From the NCBI GenBank assembly GCA_017848435.1, contig JAFEHU010000075.1, positions 1 through 64,000 on the forward strand: 64,000 nucleotides of DNA, given 5' to 3'. The stretch comes from Burkholderiaceae bacterium. Its GTDB lineage: Bacteria; Pseudomonadota; Gammaproteobacteria; Burkholderiales; Burkholderiaceae_C. The number at the start of each line of letters is the position of its first letter. The stretch's first letter is position 1. The position numbers were made by a program, and so were the translations under genes. Positions 57,711 through 64,000 of the stretch are shown here, piece by piece. The notes under the pieces are model-generated. The model was not told the origin of the DNA. It was given only the letters and a program-made list of their open reading frames with translations, and ran no database searches.

Positions 57711-57938
57711 GCCAGCGTGGTCTGCGGCGTTGGCCTCGGCCACCTCACGCGCTTCCCGGGCCTTGCGCGCCTTGCGGCGGGCGGGCGATTGCATCAGGTA
57801 AACCACCAATGCCACCGGCCCGAGACCGTACAGCACAAAGGTAATAATGCCTCCAAGCACGCTGCCATTGACGTGCATGGCCTCGGCCACCGCCATCATC
57901 AACGCAACATAGACCCAGCCAATGACCAAGATGTACAT
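57642..57938 (-). CDS. small two-helix membrane protein of unknown function
   Basis: 98 residues. Two hydrophobic helices (LVIGWVYVALMMAVAEAM and IITFVLYGLGPVALVVYLM) are followed by a highly charged, Ala/Arg/Lys-rich cytoplasmic tail (SPARRKARKAREAREVAEAN). Similar small proteins occur beside phaC in related species, but no function is known. Its last 69 bases lie antisense to the end of pgeF. Divergent from phaC with 116 bases between starts. Confidence 0.75.
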   Translation of the reverse strand: MYILVIGWVYVALMMAVAEAMHVNGSVLGGIITFVLYGLGPVALVVYLMQSPARRKARKAREAREVAEANAADHAGSHPPDTGGHAAAAAVTPMGKEL

Positions 57939-58054
57939 GCAAAGATGATGGCACAGTTGTCAGATTCGCGAGGGCGACGGCTGCGATACTTTTGCGCACC
58001 ACCCAGCGCAGCATGGCCTGCCGCCTGAACCAGAACACCACACAGGAGACCCGC

Positions 58055-59770
58055 ATGGCAAACCAACCCCTTTTCCCCACAGGCGACGACTGGTCGCGCA
58101 CGGCTAGCCAGATGCAGCAACAGCTGGGCGAGGGCTGGAACAAGGCCCTGCAATCGCTGCAAGGCCTGGGCGGTGCCGGCAACCTGCCTCAGCCCCCTGC
58201 GCTGAAGTTCGCCACCGACAAGGTGATGGCGCTGCAAAAGCAGTACCTGGAAGAAGCCACCGCGCTGTGGAACCAGGGCCTGACCAATTCCACCGTCCAC
58301 AAGGACAAGCGCTTTGCCAGCGACGCCTGGGCCAGCAACCCGGTGGCCGCATTTTCAGCCGCCGCCTACCTGCTCAACTCCCGCACGCTGATGGGCCTGG
58401 CCGATGCGGTGGACGCCGACGAAAAAACCCGTGCCCGCATGCGTTTTGCGGTGGAGCAGTGGATGGCCGCTTCGGCGCCCAGCAACTTCCTCGCTTTCAA
58501 CGCCGAAGCGCAAAAGAAAGCGTTGGACACCAAAGGCGAAAGCATTGCGCTCGGCCTGAAAAACCTGTTGCACGACGTGCAGCAAGGCCATGTGTCCATG
58601 ACCGACGAGAGCCTGTTCGAAGTTGGCAAGAACGTGGCCACCACCGAAGGCGCGGTGGTGTTCGAGAACGAGCTGTTCCAGTTGATCGAGTACAAACCGC
58701 TCACCGCCAAGGTCTACGAGAAGCCGTTCCTGCTGGTGCCGCCGTGCATCAACAAGTTCTACATTCTTGACCTGCAGCCCGAGAACTCGTTGATCCGCTA
58801 CGCCGTGTCCCAGGGCCACCGCACTTTCGTGGTCAGCTGGCGCAACCCCGACGCCTCCATGGGCGACAAGACCTGGGACGACTACATCGACAACGCCGCC
58901 ATCAAGGCGATCGAGGTCACCCAGGAGATCACCGGTGCCAAGCAGCTGAACGCGCTCGGCTTTTGCGTGGGCGGCACCATCCTCAGCACCGCGCTGGCGG
59001 TGCTGGCCGCGCGTGGCGAAAAGCCGGTGGCGTCTGCGACCTTGCTGACCACACTGCTCGACTTCACCGACACCGGCATTCTGGACATCTTCATCGACGA
59101 AAACTTCGTCCAGTACCGCGAACAGCAAATGGGACAGGGCGGCCTGCTCAAGGGCCAGGAACTGGCGTCCACCTTCAGCTTCCTGCGGCCGAACGACCTG
59201 GTCTGGAACTACGTGGTGGGCAACTACCTGAAGGGCGAAACCCCGCCGCCGTTCGATCTGCTCTACTGGAACAGCGACTCCACCAACCTGCCCGGCCCGT
59301 TCTACGCCTGGTACCTGCGCAACACCTACCTGGAAAACAAGCTGGTGAAGCCGGGCGCGGCCACAGTTTGTGGCGAGAAGATCGACTTCGGCAAAGTGGA
59401 CCTGCCGGTGTACGTGTACGGCTCGCGCGAAGACCACATCGTGCCGATTGGCGGTGCCTACGCCTCGACCCAGGTGTTCCCCGGCAAGAAGCGCTTTGTG
59501 ATGGGCGCTTCCGGCCACATCGCTGGCGTGATCAACCCGCCCGCCAAGGGCAAGCGCAGCCACTGGATTGGCAGCGACACCAAATTCCCAAAAACCGCCG
59601 AGCAGTGGATTGCCAGCGCCAAGGAACACCCTGGCAGCTGGTGGACCGACTGGTCCGACTGGCTTAAAAGCCATGCCGGCAAGCAGGTGGCCGCGCCCAA
59701 AACCTATGGCAAAGCGGGCTTCAAAGCCATCGAGCCGGCACCCGGCCGCTATGTGAAAGCCAAGGCGTAA
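58055..59770 (+). CDS. phaC: class I poly(3-hydroxyalkanoate) synthase
   Basis: 571-residue synthase that polymerises (R)-3-hydroxyacyl-CoA into storage polyester. The lipase-like box is GFCVGG with catalytic Cys304; the catalytic Asp/His pair lies in YGSREDHIVP and GASGHIAG. The length and the GYSLGG-independent Cys box place it in class I (short chain, PHB). First gene of phaC-phaA-phaB. ATG 58055 chosen for the conserved MANQPLFP-type start; the frame is open further up. Confidence 0.96.
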   Translation: MANQPLFPTGDDWSRTASQMQQQLGEGWNKALQSLQGLGGAGNLPQPPALKFATDKVMALQKQYLEEATALWNQGLTNSTVHKDKRFASDAWASNPVAAFSAAAYLLNSRTLMGLADAVDADEKTRARMRFAVEQWMAASAPSNFLAFNAEAQKKALDTKGESIALGLKNLLHDVQQGHVSMTDESLFEVGKNVATTEGAVVFENELFQLIEYKPLTAKVYEKPFLLVPPCINKFYILDLQPENSLIRYAVSQGHRTFVVSWRNPDASMGDKTWDDYIDNAAIKAIEVTQEITGAKQLNALGFCVGGTILSTALAVLAARGEKPVASATLLTTLLDFTDTGILDIFIDENFVQYREQQMGQGGLLKGQELASTFSFLRPNDLVWNYVVGNYLKGETPPPFDLLYWNSDSTNLPGPFYAWYLRNTYLENKLVKPGAATVCGEKIDFGKVDLPVYVYGSREDHIVPIGGAYASTQVFPGKKRFVMGASGHIAGVINPPAKGKRSHWIGSDTKFPKTAEQWIASAKEHPGSWWTDWSDWLKSHAGKQVAAPKTYGKAGFKAIEPAPGRYVKAKA

Positions 59771-59831
59771 GCCTGGCTCTGAATTTCGACACCGCAGCCG
59801 CACCAACCACAACAACCAAGGAGAAGTTTCC

Positions 59832-61013
59832 ATGTCCGAAGACATCGTCATCGTTTCAGCCGCGCGCACTGCCGTGGGCAAGTTCGGTGGCTCGCTCGCC
59901 AAGATCCCGGCCACCGAGCTGGGGGCCATCGTGCTCAAGGAAGTGCTGGCCCGCAGCGGCCTGTCGGCCGAGTTGATCGGTGAAGTCATCCTGGGCCAGG
60001 TGCTGGCTGCCGGCGCTGGCCAGAACCCGGCGCGCCAGGCCGTCATCAAGAGCGGCCTGAACCAGGGCACGCCCGGCCTGACCATCAACGCGGTCTGCGG
60101 CTCCGGCCTCAAAGCCGTGATGCTGGCGGCCCAGGCCGTGGCCTACGGCGACAGCGAGATCGTCATCGCCGGCGGCCAGGAAAACATGAGCGCTGCGCCC
60201 CACGTGCTGCTGGGCTCGCGCGACGGCCAGCGCATGGGCGACTGGAAAATGACCGACACCATGATCGTGGACGGCCTGTGGGACGTCTACAACCAGTACC
60301 ACATGGGCATCACCGCCGAGAACGTGGCCAAGAAATACGGCATCGGCCGCGACGTGCAGGACGCTTTTGCGTTGGCCAGCCAGCAGAAGGCCAGCGCCGC
60401 GCAGGACGCCGGCAAGTTCAAGGACGAGATCGTGCCGGTCAGCATTCCCCAGAAGAAGGGCGACCCGGTGGTGTTCGCCTCTGACGAGTTCATCAACAAG
60501 AAGACCAGCGCCGAGGCGCTGGCTGGCCTGCGCCCCGCTTTCGACAAAGCCGGTGGCGTGACCGCCGGCAACGCCTCCGGCATCAACGACGGCGCTGCCG
60601 CGGTGATGGTGATGACGGCCAAGAAGGCCGCGTCGCTGGGCCTCAAACCCCTGGGCCGCATCGCCAGCTTTGCCACCAGCGGGCTCGACCCGGCTTTCAT
60701 GGGCATGGGCCCGGTGCCGGCTTCCACCAAAGCACTGGCCCGTGCCGGCTGGAAGGCGCAAGACCTCGATTTGCTGGAAATCAACGAAGCCTTTGCCGCG
60801 CAGGCCTGCGCCGTCAACAACGAAATGGGCTGGGACACCAGCAAGGTCAACGTCAACGGCGGTGCGATTGCGATTGGCCACCCGATCGGTGCGTCCGGTT
60901 GCCGCATTCTGGTGACGCTGCTGCACGAAATGCAGCGCCGCGACGCCAAGAAAGGCATTGCCTCCTTGTGCATTGGCGGGGGCATGGGGGTTGCCCTAAC
61001 CATCGAACGCTGA
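59832..61013 (+). CDS. phaA: acetyl-CoA acetyltransferase (beta-ketothiolase)
   Basis: 393-residue biosynthetic thiolase condensing two acetyl-CoA to acetoacetyl-CoA. Nucleophile Cys89 in NAVCGSGLKAV; catalytic His in GHPIGASGCR and second Cys in SLCIGGGMG. AAGGAGAAG precedes the ATG, 61 bases after phaC. Supplies acetoacetyl-CoA to PhaB. Confidence 0.96.
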   Translation: MSEDIVIVSAARTAVGKFGGSLAKIPATELGAIVLKEVLARSGLSAELIGEVILGQVLAAGAGQNPARQAVIKSGLNQGTPGLTINAVCGSGLKAVMLAAQAVAYGDSEIVIAGGQENMSAAPHVLLGSRDGQRMGDWKMTDTMIVDGLWDVYNQYHMGITAENVAKKYGIGRDVQDAFALASQQKASAAQDAGKFKDEIVPVSIPQKKGDPVVFASDEFINKKTSAEALAGLRPAFDKAGGVTAGNASGINDGAAAVMVMTAKKAASLGLKPLGRIASFATSGLDPAFMGMGPVPASTKALARAGWKAQDLDLLEINEAFAAQACAVNNEMGWDTSKVNVNGGAIAIGHPIGASGCRILVTLLHEMQRRDAKKGIASLCIGGGMGVALTIER

Positions 61014-61014
61014 G

Positions 61015-61096
61015 TTTGCGTTCAAAATAGAAGCCGTATTGGCCGTAAGCCCTAGTGGAAACTGGCGGGTCAGCTACAAAACTGATAGTAAAAAAA
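61015..61096 (+). repeat. AT-rich dispersed repeat between phaA and phaB
   Basis: Non-coding copy: TTCAAAATAGAAGCCGTATT, TGGCCGTAAGCCCTAGTGGA and CAGCTACAAAACTGATAGTA. The block order (TTGGCC, AGCCCTAG, AGCTA-AA-TGATAG) parallels the coding copies and it is the longest one. It fills the gap up to the phaB Shine-Dalgarno. Confidence 0.55.
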
Positions 61097-61112
61097 CCAT
61101 TTGGAGCGATTC

Positions 61113-61850
61113 ATGAGCAAGAAAGTAGCGTATGTCACCGGCGGCATGGGTGGCATTGGCACCGCCATTTGCCAACGCCTGCACAAAGAAGGCTTCACGG
61201 TGATCGCCGGTTGTGGCCCGACGCGTGACCACGCCAAGTGGCTTGCCGAGCAAGCTGCGCTGGGCTACACCTTCCACGCCTCTGTGGGCAACGTGGGCGA
61301 CTGGGACTCGACCGTCGACGCGTTCAGCAAGGCCAAGGCCGAGCACGGCAGCATCGATGTGTTGGTGAACAACGCCGGCATCACCAAAGACCGCATGTTC
61401 CTGAAGATGACGCGCGACGACTGGGACTCGGTGATCGAAACCAACCTGAACTCGATGTTCAACGTCACCAAGCAGGTGGTGGGTGACATGGTGGAAAAAG
61501 GCTGGGGCCGCATCGTCAACATCTCGTCGGTCAACGGTGAAAAAGGCCAGGCCGGCCAGACCAACTACTCGGCCGCCAAGGCTGGCATGCACGGCTTCAC
61601 GATGGCGCTGGCGCAGGAACTGGCCAGCAAAGGCGTAACCGTCAACACCGTGAGCCCCGGCTACATCGGCACCGACATGGTCAAGGCCATTCGCCAGGAC
61701 GTGCTGGACAAGATCGTGGGCACCATTCCAGTCAAGCGCCTGGGCAAGCCGGAAGAAATTGCCTCCATCATCGCCTGGCTGTCGTCGGACGACGGCGGTT
61801 ACTCCACCGGTGCCGACTTCTCGGTCAACGGTGGTTTGCACATGGGTTGA
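61113..61850 (+). CDS. phaB: acetoacetyl-CoA reductase
   Basis: 245-residue short-chain dehydrogenase that reduces acetoacetyl-CoA to (R)-3-hydroxybutyryl-CoA with NADPH. Cofactor motif VTGGMGGIGTAI; NNAG at NVLVNNAGIT-like DVLVNNAGITKD; catalytic Ser/Tyr/Lys in NISSVNGEKGQAGQTNYSAAK. ATG 61113 with GGAG nine bases upstream; the earlier in-frame ATG (61101) is unsupported. Last gene before a strong terminator. Confidence 0.96.
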   Translation: MSKKVAYVTGGMGGIGTAICQRLHKEGFTVIAGCGPTRDHAKWLAEQAALGYTFHASVGNVGDWDSTVDAFSKAKAEHGSIDVLVNNAGITKDRMFLKMTRDDWDSVIETNLNSMFNVTKQVVGDMVEKGWGRIVNISSVNGEKGQAGQTNYSAAKAGMHGFTMALAQELASKGVTVNTVSPGYIGTDMVKAIRQDVLDKIVGTIPVKRLGKPEEIASIIAWLSSDDGGYSTGADFSVNGGLHMG

Positions 61851-61871
61851 GGCACGCGCCAGCCCCCTTGT

Positions 61872-61896
61872 AAAAACCCGCGCAGGCGGGTTTTTT
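61872..61896 (+). terminator. terminator of phaCAB
   Basis: AAAAACCCGC and GCGGGTTTTTT around a 4-base loop (CCCGC 61877-61881, GCGGG 61886-61890) with a T-run to 61896, 22 bases after the phaB stop. Because A-run and T-run flank the stem it could act in both directions. Confidence 0.92.
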
Positions 61897-61952
61897 CGTT
61901 TTAAGGTTCAATCAATTCAACCTCCTGTCCGCCACAGAAAGCCCCTGCTCCG

Positions 61953-63647
61953 ATGCCCCACAGCGTTTCCTTGATCAGCACCATTGCCGCCGGCCTGGGC
62001 CTGGCCCTGATTCTGGGTTTTCTGGCAGCCCGATTGCGCCTGCCATCACTGGTGGGTTACCTGCTGGCCGGTGTGGTGATTGGCCCCTTCACGCCCGGTT
62101 TTGTCGCCGATGCGGCGATTGCCAGCCAGTTGGCCGAGATCGGTGTGATGCTGCTGATGTTTGGGGTGGGCCTGCATTTCTCGATGGACGATTTGCTGGC
62201 GGTGCGCAAAATTGCGGTGCCCGGGGCGGTGGTGCAGATGACGGTGGCGACCGCGCTCGGCATGGGCCTGGCCCACTGGTGGGGCTGGAACCTGGGCGGC
62301 GCGCTGGTGTTTGGCCTGTCGCTGTCGGTGGCCAGCACGGTGGTGCTGCTGCGGGCGCTGGAAGACCGGGGCGTGCTCGACTCCTTCAATGGCCGCATCG
62401 CCGTGGGCTGGCTGGTGGTGGAAGACCTGGCCATGGTGCTGGTGCTGGTGCTGCTGCCGCCGCTCGGTGGCTGGCTGGCCGGCACGGCCAAAGCCGACAC
62501 CAACGAACTGTTGATGACACTGGGCCAGACGCTGTTGCAGGTCGGTGGCTTTGTGGCGCTGATGCTGGTGGTGGGCCGGCGTTTCTTTCCCTGGGTGCTG
62601 TGGCAGGTGCAGCGCACCGGCTCGCGCGAGCTGTTCACGCTGTGTGTGGTGGCCGCTGCCGTGAGCATTGCGTTTGGCGCCACAGCGCTGTTTGGCGTGT
62701 CGTTCGCGCTGGGGGCTTTTTTTGCCGGCATGGTGATGCGCGAATCGGAGTTCAGCCACCGGGCGGCCGAAGAGTCGCTGCCGCTGCGCGACGCGTTCGC
62801 GGTGCTGTTCTTCGTCTCGGTCGGCATGTTGTTCGACCCCTGGGTGCTGGTGGAGCGGCCGCTGCAGGTGCTGGCCGTGGTGGCCATCATCGTCGTGGGC
62901 AAGTCGCTGGCGGCGGCTGTGCTGGTCTTGGCCTTTCGCTACCCGCTGAACACGGCGCTCACGGTGTCGGCCAGCCTGGCGCAAATTGGCGAGTTCTCGT
63001 TCATCCTGGTGGGGCTGGGTGCCTCGCTGGGCTTGTTGCCGCCTGAAGGGCAAAGCTTGGTGCTGGCCGGTGCGCTGATCTCGATTGCGCTGAACCAACT
63101 GGTGTTCACCGCCGTGGAGCCGATGCAGAAATGGATCCTGGCCAAATCCGCTCTGGCGCGCCAACTCGAAGCGCGTGACGACCCGCTGGCCGAACTGCCC
63201 GCAACCACCGACGAGAAATACCTGTCGCAGCAGGTGGTGCTGGTCGGCTACGGGCGGGTGGGGCGGCGCATTGCGGCCGCCCTGATGGCGCACCACATTC
63301 CGTTCGTGGTGGCCGAGCAAAACCGCGAAACGGTGGAGAAGTTGCGGGCCGACGGCATTGCCGCCGTGTCGGGCGACGCGTCAGAACCGGCGGTGCTGAT
63401 CCAGGCCCACATCGCGCGCGCCCGCATGCTGGTGATCGCCACGCCCGACACGCTCAACGTGCGCAAGATGATCGCCACCGCACGGGCCCTGAACCCCGGT
63501 ATTGCCACCGTGGTGCGCACCCACAGCGAAGCCGAAGCCGGGTTGCTGACGCAGGAAAACGCCGGCAAGGTGTTTCTCGGTGAAGAAGAACTGGCACTGG
63601 CCATGACGCGCCACGTGCTGGCCACGGCGGCCCTGCCGCGCGGCTGA
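61953..63647 (+). CDS. Kef-type (CPA2) monovalent cation:proton antiporter
   Basis: 564 residues. About 12 transmembrane helices of the Na+/H+ exchanger fold (for example LPSLVGYLLAGVVIGPFTPG and GWLVVEDLAMVLVLVLLPPL with the membrane Asp/Glu pair), then a cytoplasmic TrkA-N/RCK domain near residue 425 (QVVLVGYGRVGRRIAAALMA). Resembles YbaL/KefB potassium efflux proteins. No KefF/KefG partner is adjacent. It begins 57 bases after the phaB terminator. Confidence 0.9.
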   Translation: MPHSVSLISTIAAGLGLALILGFLAARLRLPSLVGYLLAGVVIGPFTPGFVADAAIASQLAEIGVMLLMFGVGLHFSMDDLLAVRKIAVPGAVVQMTVATALGMGLAHWWGWNLGGALVFGLSLSVASTVVLLRALEDRGVLDSFNGRIAVGWLVVEDLAMVLVLVLLPPLGGWLAGTAKADTNELLMTLGQTLLQVGGFVALMLVVGRRFFPWVLWQVQRTGSRELFTLCVVAAAVSIAFGATALFGVSFALGAFFAGMVMRESEFSHRAAEESLPLRDAFAVLFFVSVGMLFDPWVLVERPLQVLAVVAIIVVGKSLAAAVLVLAFRYPLNTALTVSASLAQIGEFSFILVGLGASLGLLPPEGQSLVLAGALISIALNQLVFTAVEPMQKWILAKSALARQLEARDDPLAELPATTDEKYLSQQVVLVGYGRVGRRIAAALMAHHIPFVVAEQNRETVEKLRADGIAAVSGDASEPAVLIQAHIARARMLVIATPDTLNVRKMIATARALNPGIATVVRTHSEAEAGLLTQENAGKVFLGEEELALAMTRHVLATAALPRG

Positions 63648-63658
63648 ACTGGGGAGGG

Positions 63659-64000
63659 TCAGTCGCGCAGCGGTGCAAAGCCGCCCGGCTGGCTGCGTGG
63701 CAGGGCCAGATCGGCGCCGCCCAGCAGCGAGGGCGTGGCCGCAGCAGGCCGGTGCTCACCGTTGCGCACGCTGTGGGCGGTCTGGCCAAACAGGGTCTGG
63801 CGGGCTTCGTCGCTCAGGCTGTTGACGCGCAATGTCTTGCCCACGTTGAGACCGCGTTGCACGGCAGGGCGCAGCAGCAGGTGGTCGTACCAGCGCTGCA
63901 CGTGGGGGAAATCGGCCATGGGCACCTGTTGTGCCTTGTGGATGCGCACCCAGGCCACGATGGCCATGTCGGCAATCGAGTAGCTGTCACCGGCCACATA
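63659..64000 (-). CDS. glutathione S-transferase, N-terminal part beyond window
   Basis: C-terminal part only (at least 113 residues); the frame is open through the right edge. YVAGDSYSIADMAIVAWVRI is the alpha-helical N-capping box region of cytosolic GSTs, and FPHVQRWYDHLLLRPAVQRG is typical of YfcG/YghU-like enzymes. A tail of about 40 residues after the GST fold is Ala/Pro-rich. Tail to tail with the Kef-type gene (11-base gap). Confidence 0.87.
   Translation of the reverse strand, partial: YVAGDSYSIADMAIVAWVRIHKAQQVPMADFPHVQRWYDHLLLRPAVQRGLNVGKTLRVNSLSDEARQTLFGQTAHSVRNGEHRPAAATPSLLGGADLALPRSQPGGFAPLRD

Noticed and set aside
57957-57990. TTGTCA and GATACT as a phaC promoter
   Set aside because: The spacer is 22 bases, too long for a sigma-70 promoter.
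58355-60112. 585-codon minus-strand open frame
   Set aside because: Shadow of phaC and phaA; composition typical of antisense frames in high-GC DNA.
62046-63320. 424-codon minus-strand open frame rich in His and Gln
   Set aside because: Complement of the Kef-type transporter's hydrophobic codons; no family signature.

Overview
The window is GC-rich (roughly 63%), densely coding chromosomal DNA of a betaproteobacterium, most probably a member of the Comamonadaceae (Burkholderiales). The evidence is the gene order rodZ-ispG-hisS-yfgM-bamB-der-hfq-hflX-hflK-hflC-hisZ-purA, a HisZ-type histidine enzyme, EF-P with Arg32 beside its rhamnosyltransferase EarP, a class I phaC-phaA-phaB cluster with a TIGR01841-type phasin, and short dispersed repeats that resemble ones I recall from this family. 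I do not call a genus. There is no transposase, integrase, phage gene or CRISPR array.

Layout. 1-18.3 kb is a long plus-strand housekeeping run: rluB (5' end cut by the window), ndk, rlmN, pilW, rodZ, ispG, hisS, yfgM-like, bamB, der, hfq, hflX, hflK, hflC, a DUF2065 protein, hisZ, purA and a phosphoribosyltransferase. It ends at a strong bidirectional hairpin. 18.3-20.4 kb holds a solitary ferric-iron binding protein divergent from a patatin-like lipoprotein, with a Fur box between them. 20.5-23.3 kb holds a phasin divergent from an overlapping histone-deacetylase-like, thioesterase and nitroreductase operon. 23.3-29.2 kb holds an orphan sensor kinase, a NhaD-type antiporter, a 2-hydroxyacid dehydrogenase and rmuC. 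29.2-37 kb holds a LOG-family protein, efp, earP, uvrC, a small lipoprotein, pgsA, a DMT exporter and a tartrate/D-malate dehydrogenase. 37-39.7 kb holds the HU gene, tRNA-Val(UAC), a PpiD-like chaperone and tRNA-His(GUG).

40.1-53.5 kb is a complete Tad (Flp) pilus locus on the plus strand: flp, prepilin peptidase, cpaB, secretin, tadZ, tadA, tadB, tadC, tadD, a small secreted DUF3613 protein, two TadE-type pseudopilins, a TadG-like protein and an O-antigen-ligase-like membrane protein. 53.5-57.7 kb carries the three enzymes of the glutathione-dependent gentisate route (gentisate dioxygenase, maleylpyruvate isomerase, fumarylpyruvate hydrolase), with a MarR regulator and a palindromic operator between the divergent arms. 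57.6-61.9 kb is the polyhydroxybutyrate cluster phaC-phaA-phaB. The window closes with a Kef-type antiporter and a glutathione transferase cut by the right edge.

The most unusual signals are dispersed repeats. Seven AT-rich islands sit inside or beside genes (rluB, bamB, hisZ, the dehydrogenase stop, earP, pgeF, upstream of phaB), all in the sense orientation of the gene. Two copies of a GC-rich element follow ndk and bamB. Candidate operators were found for Fur, for a MarR regulator and for a PHB regulator at the phasin.
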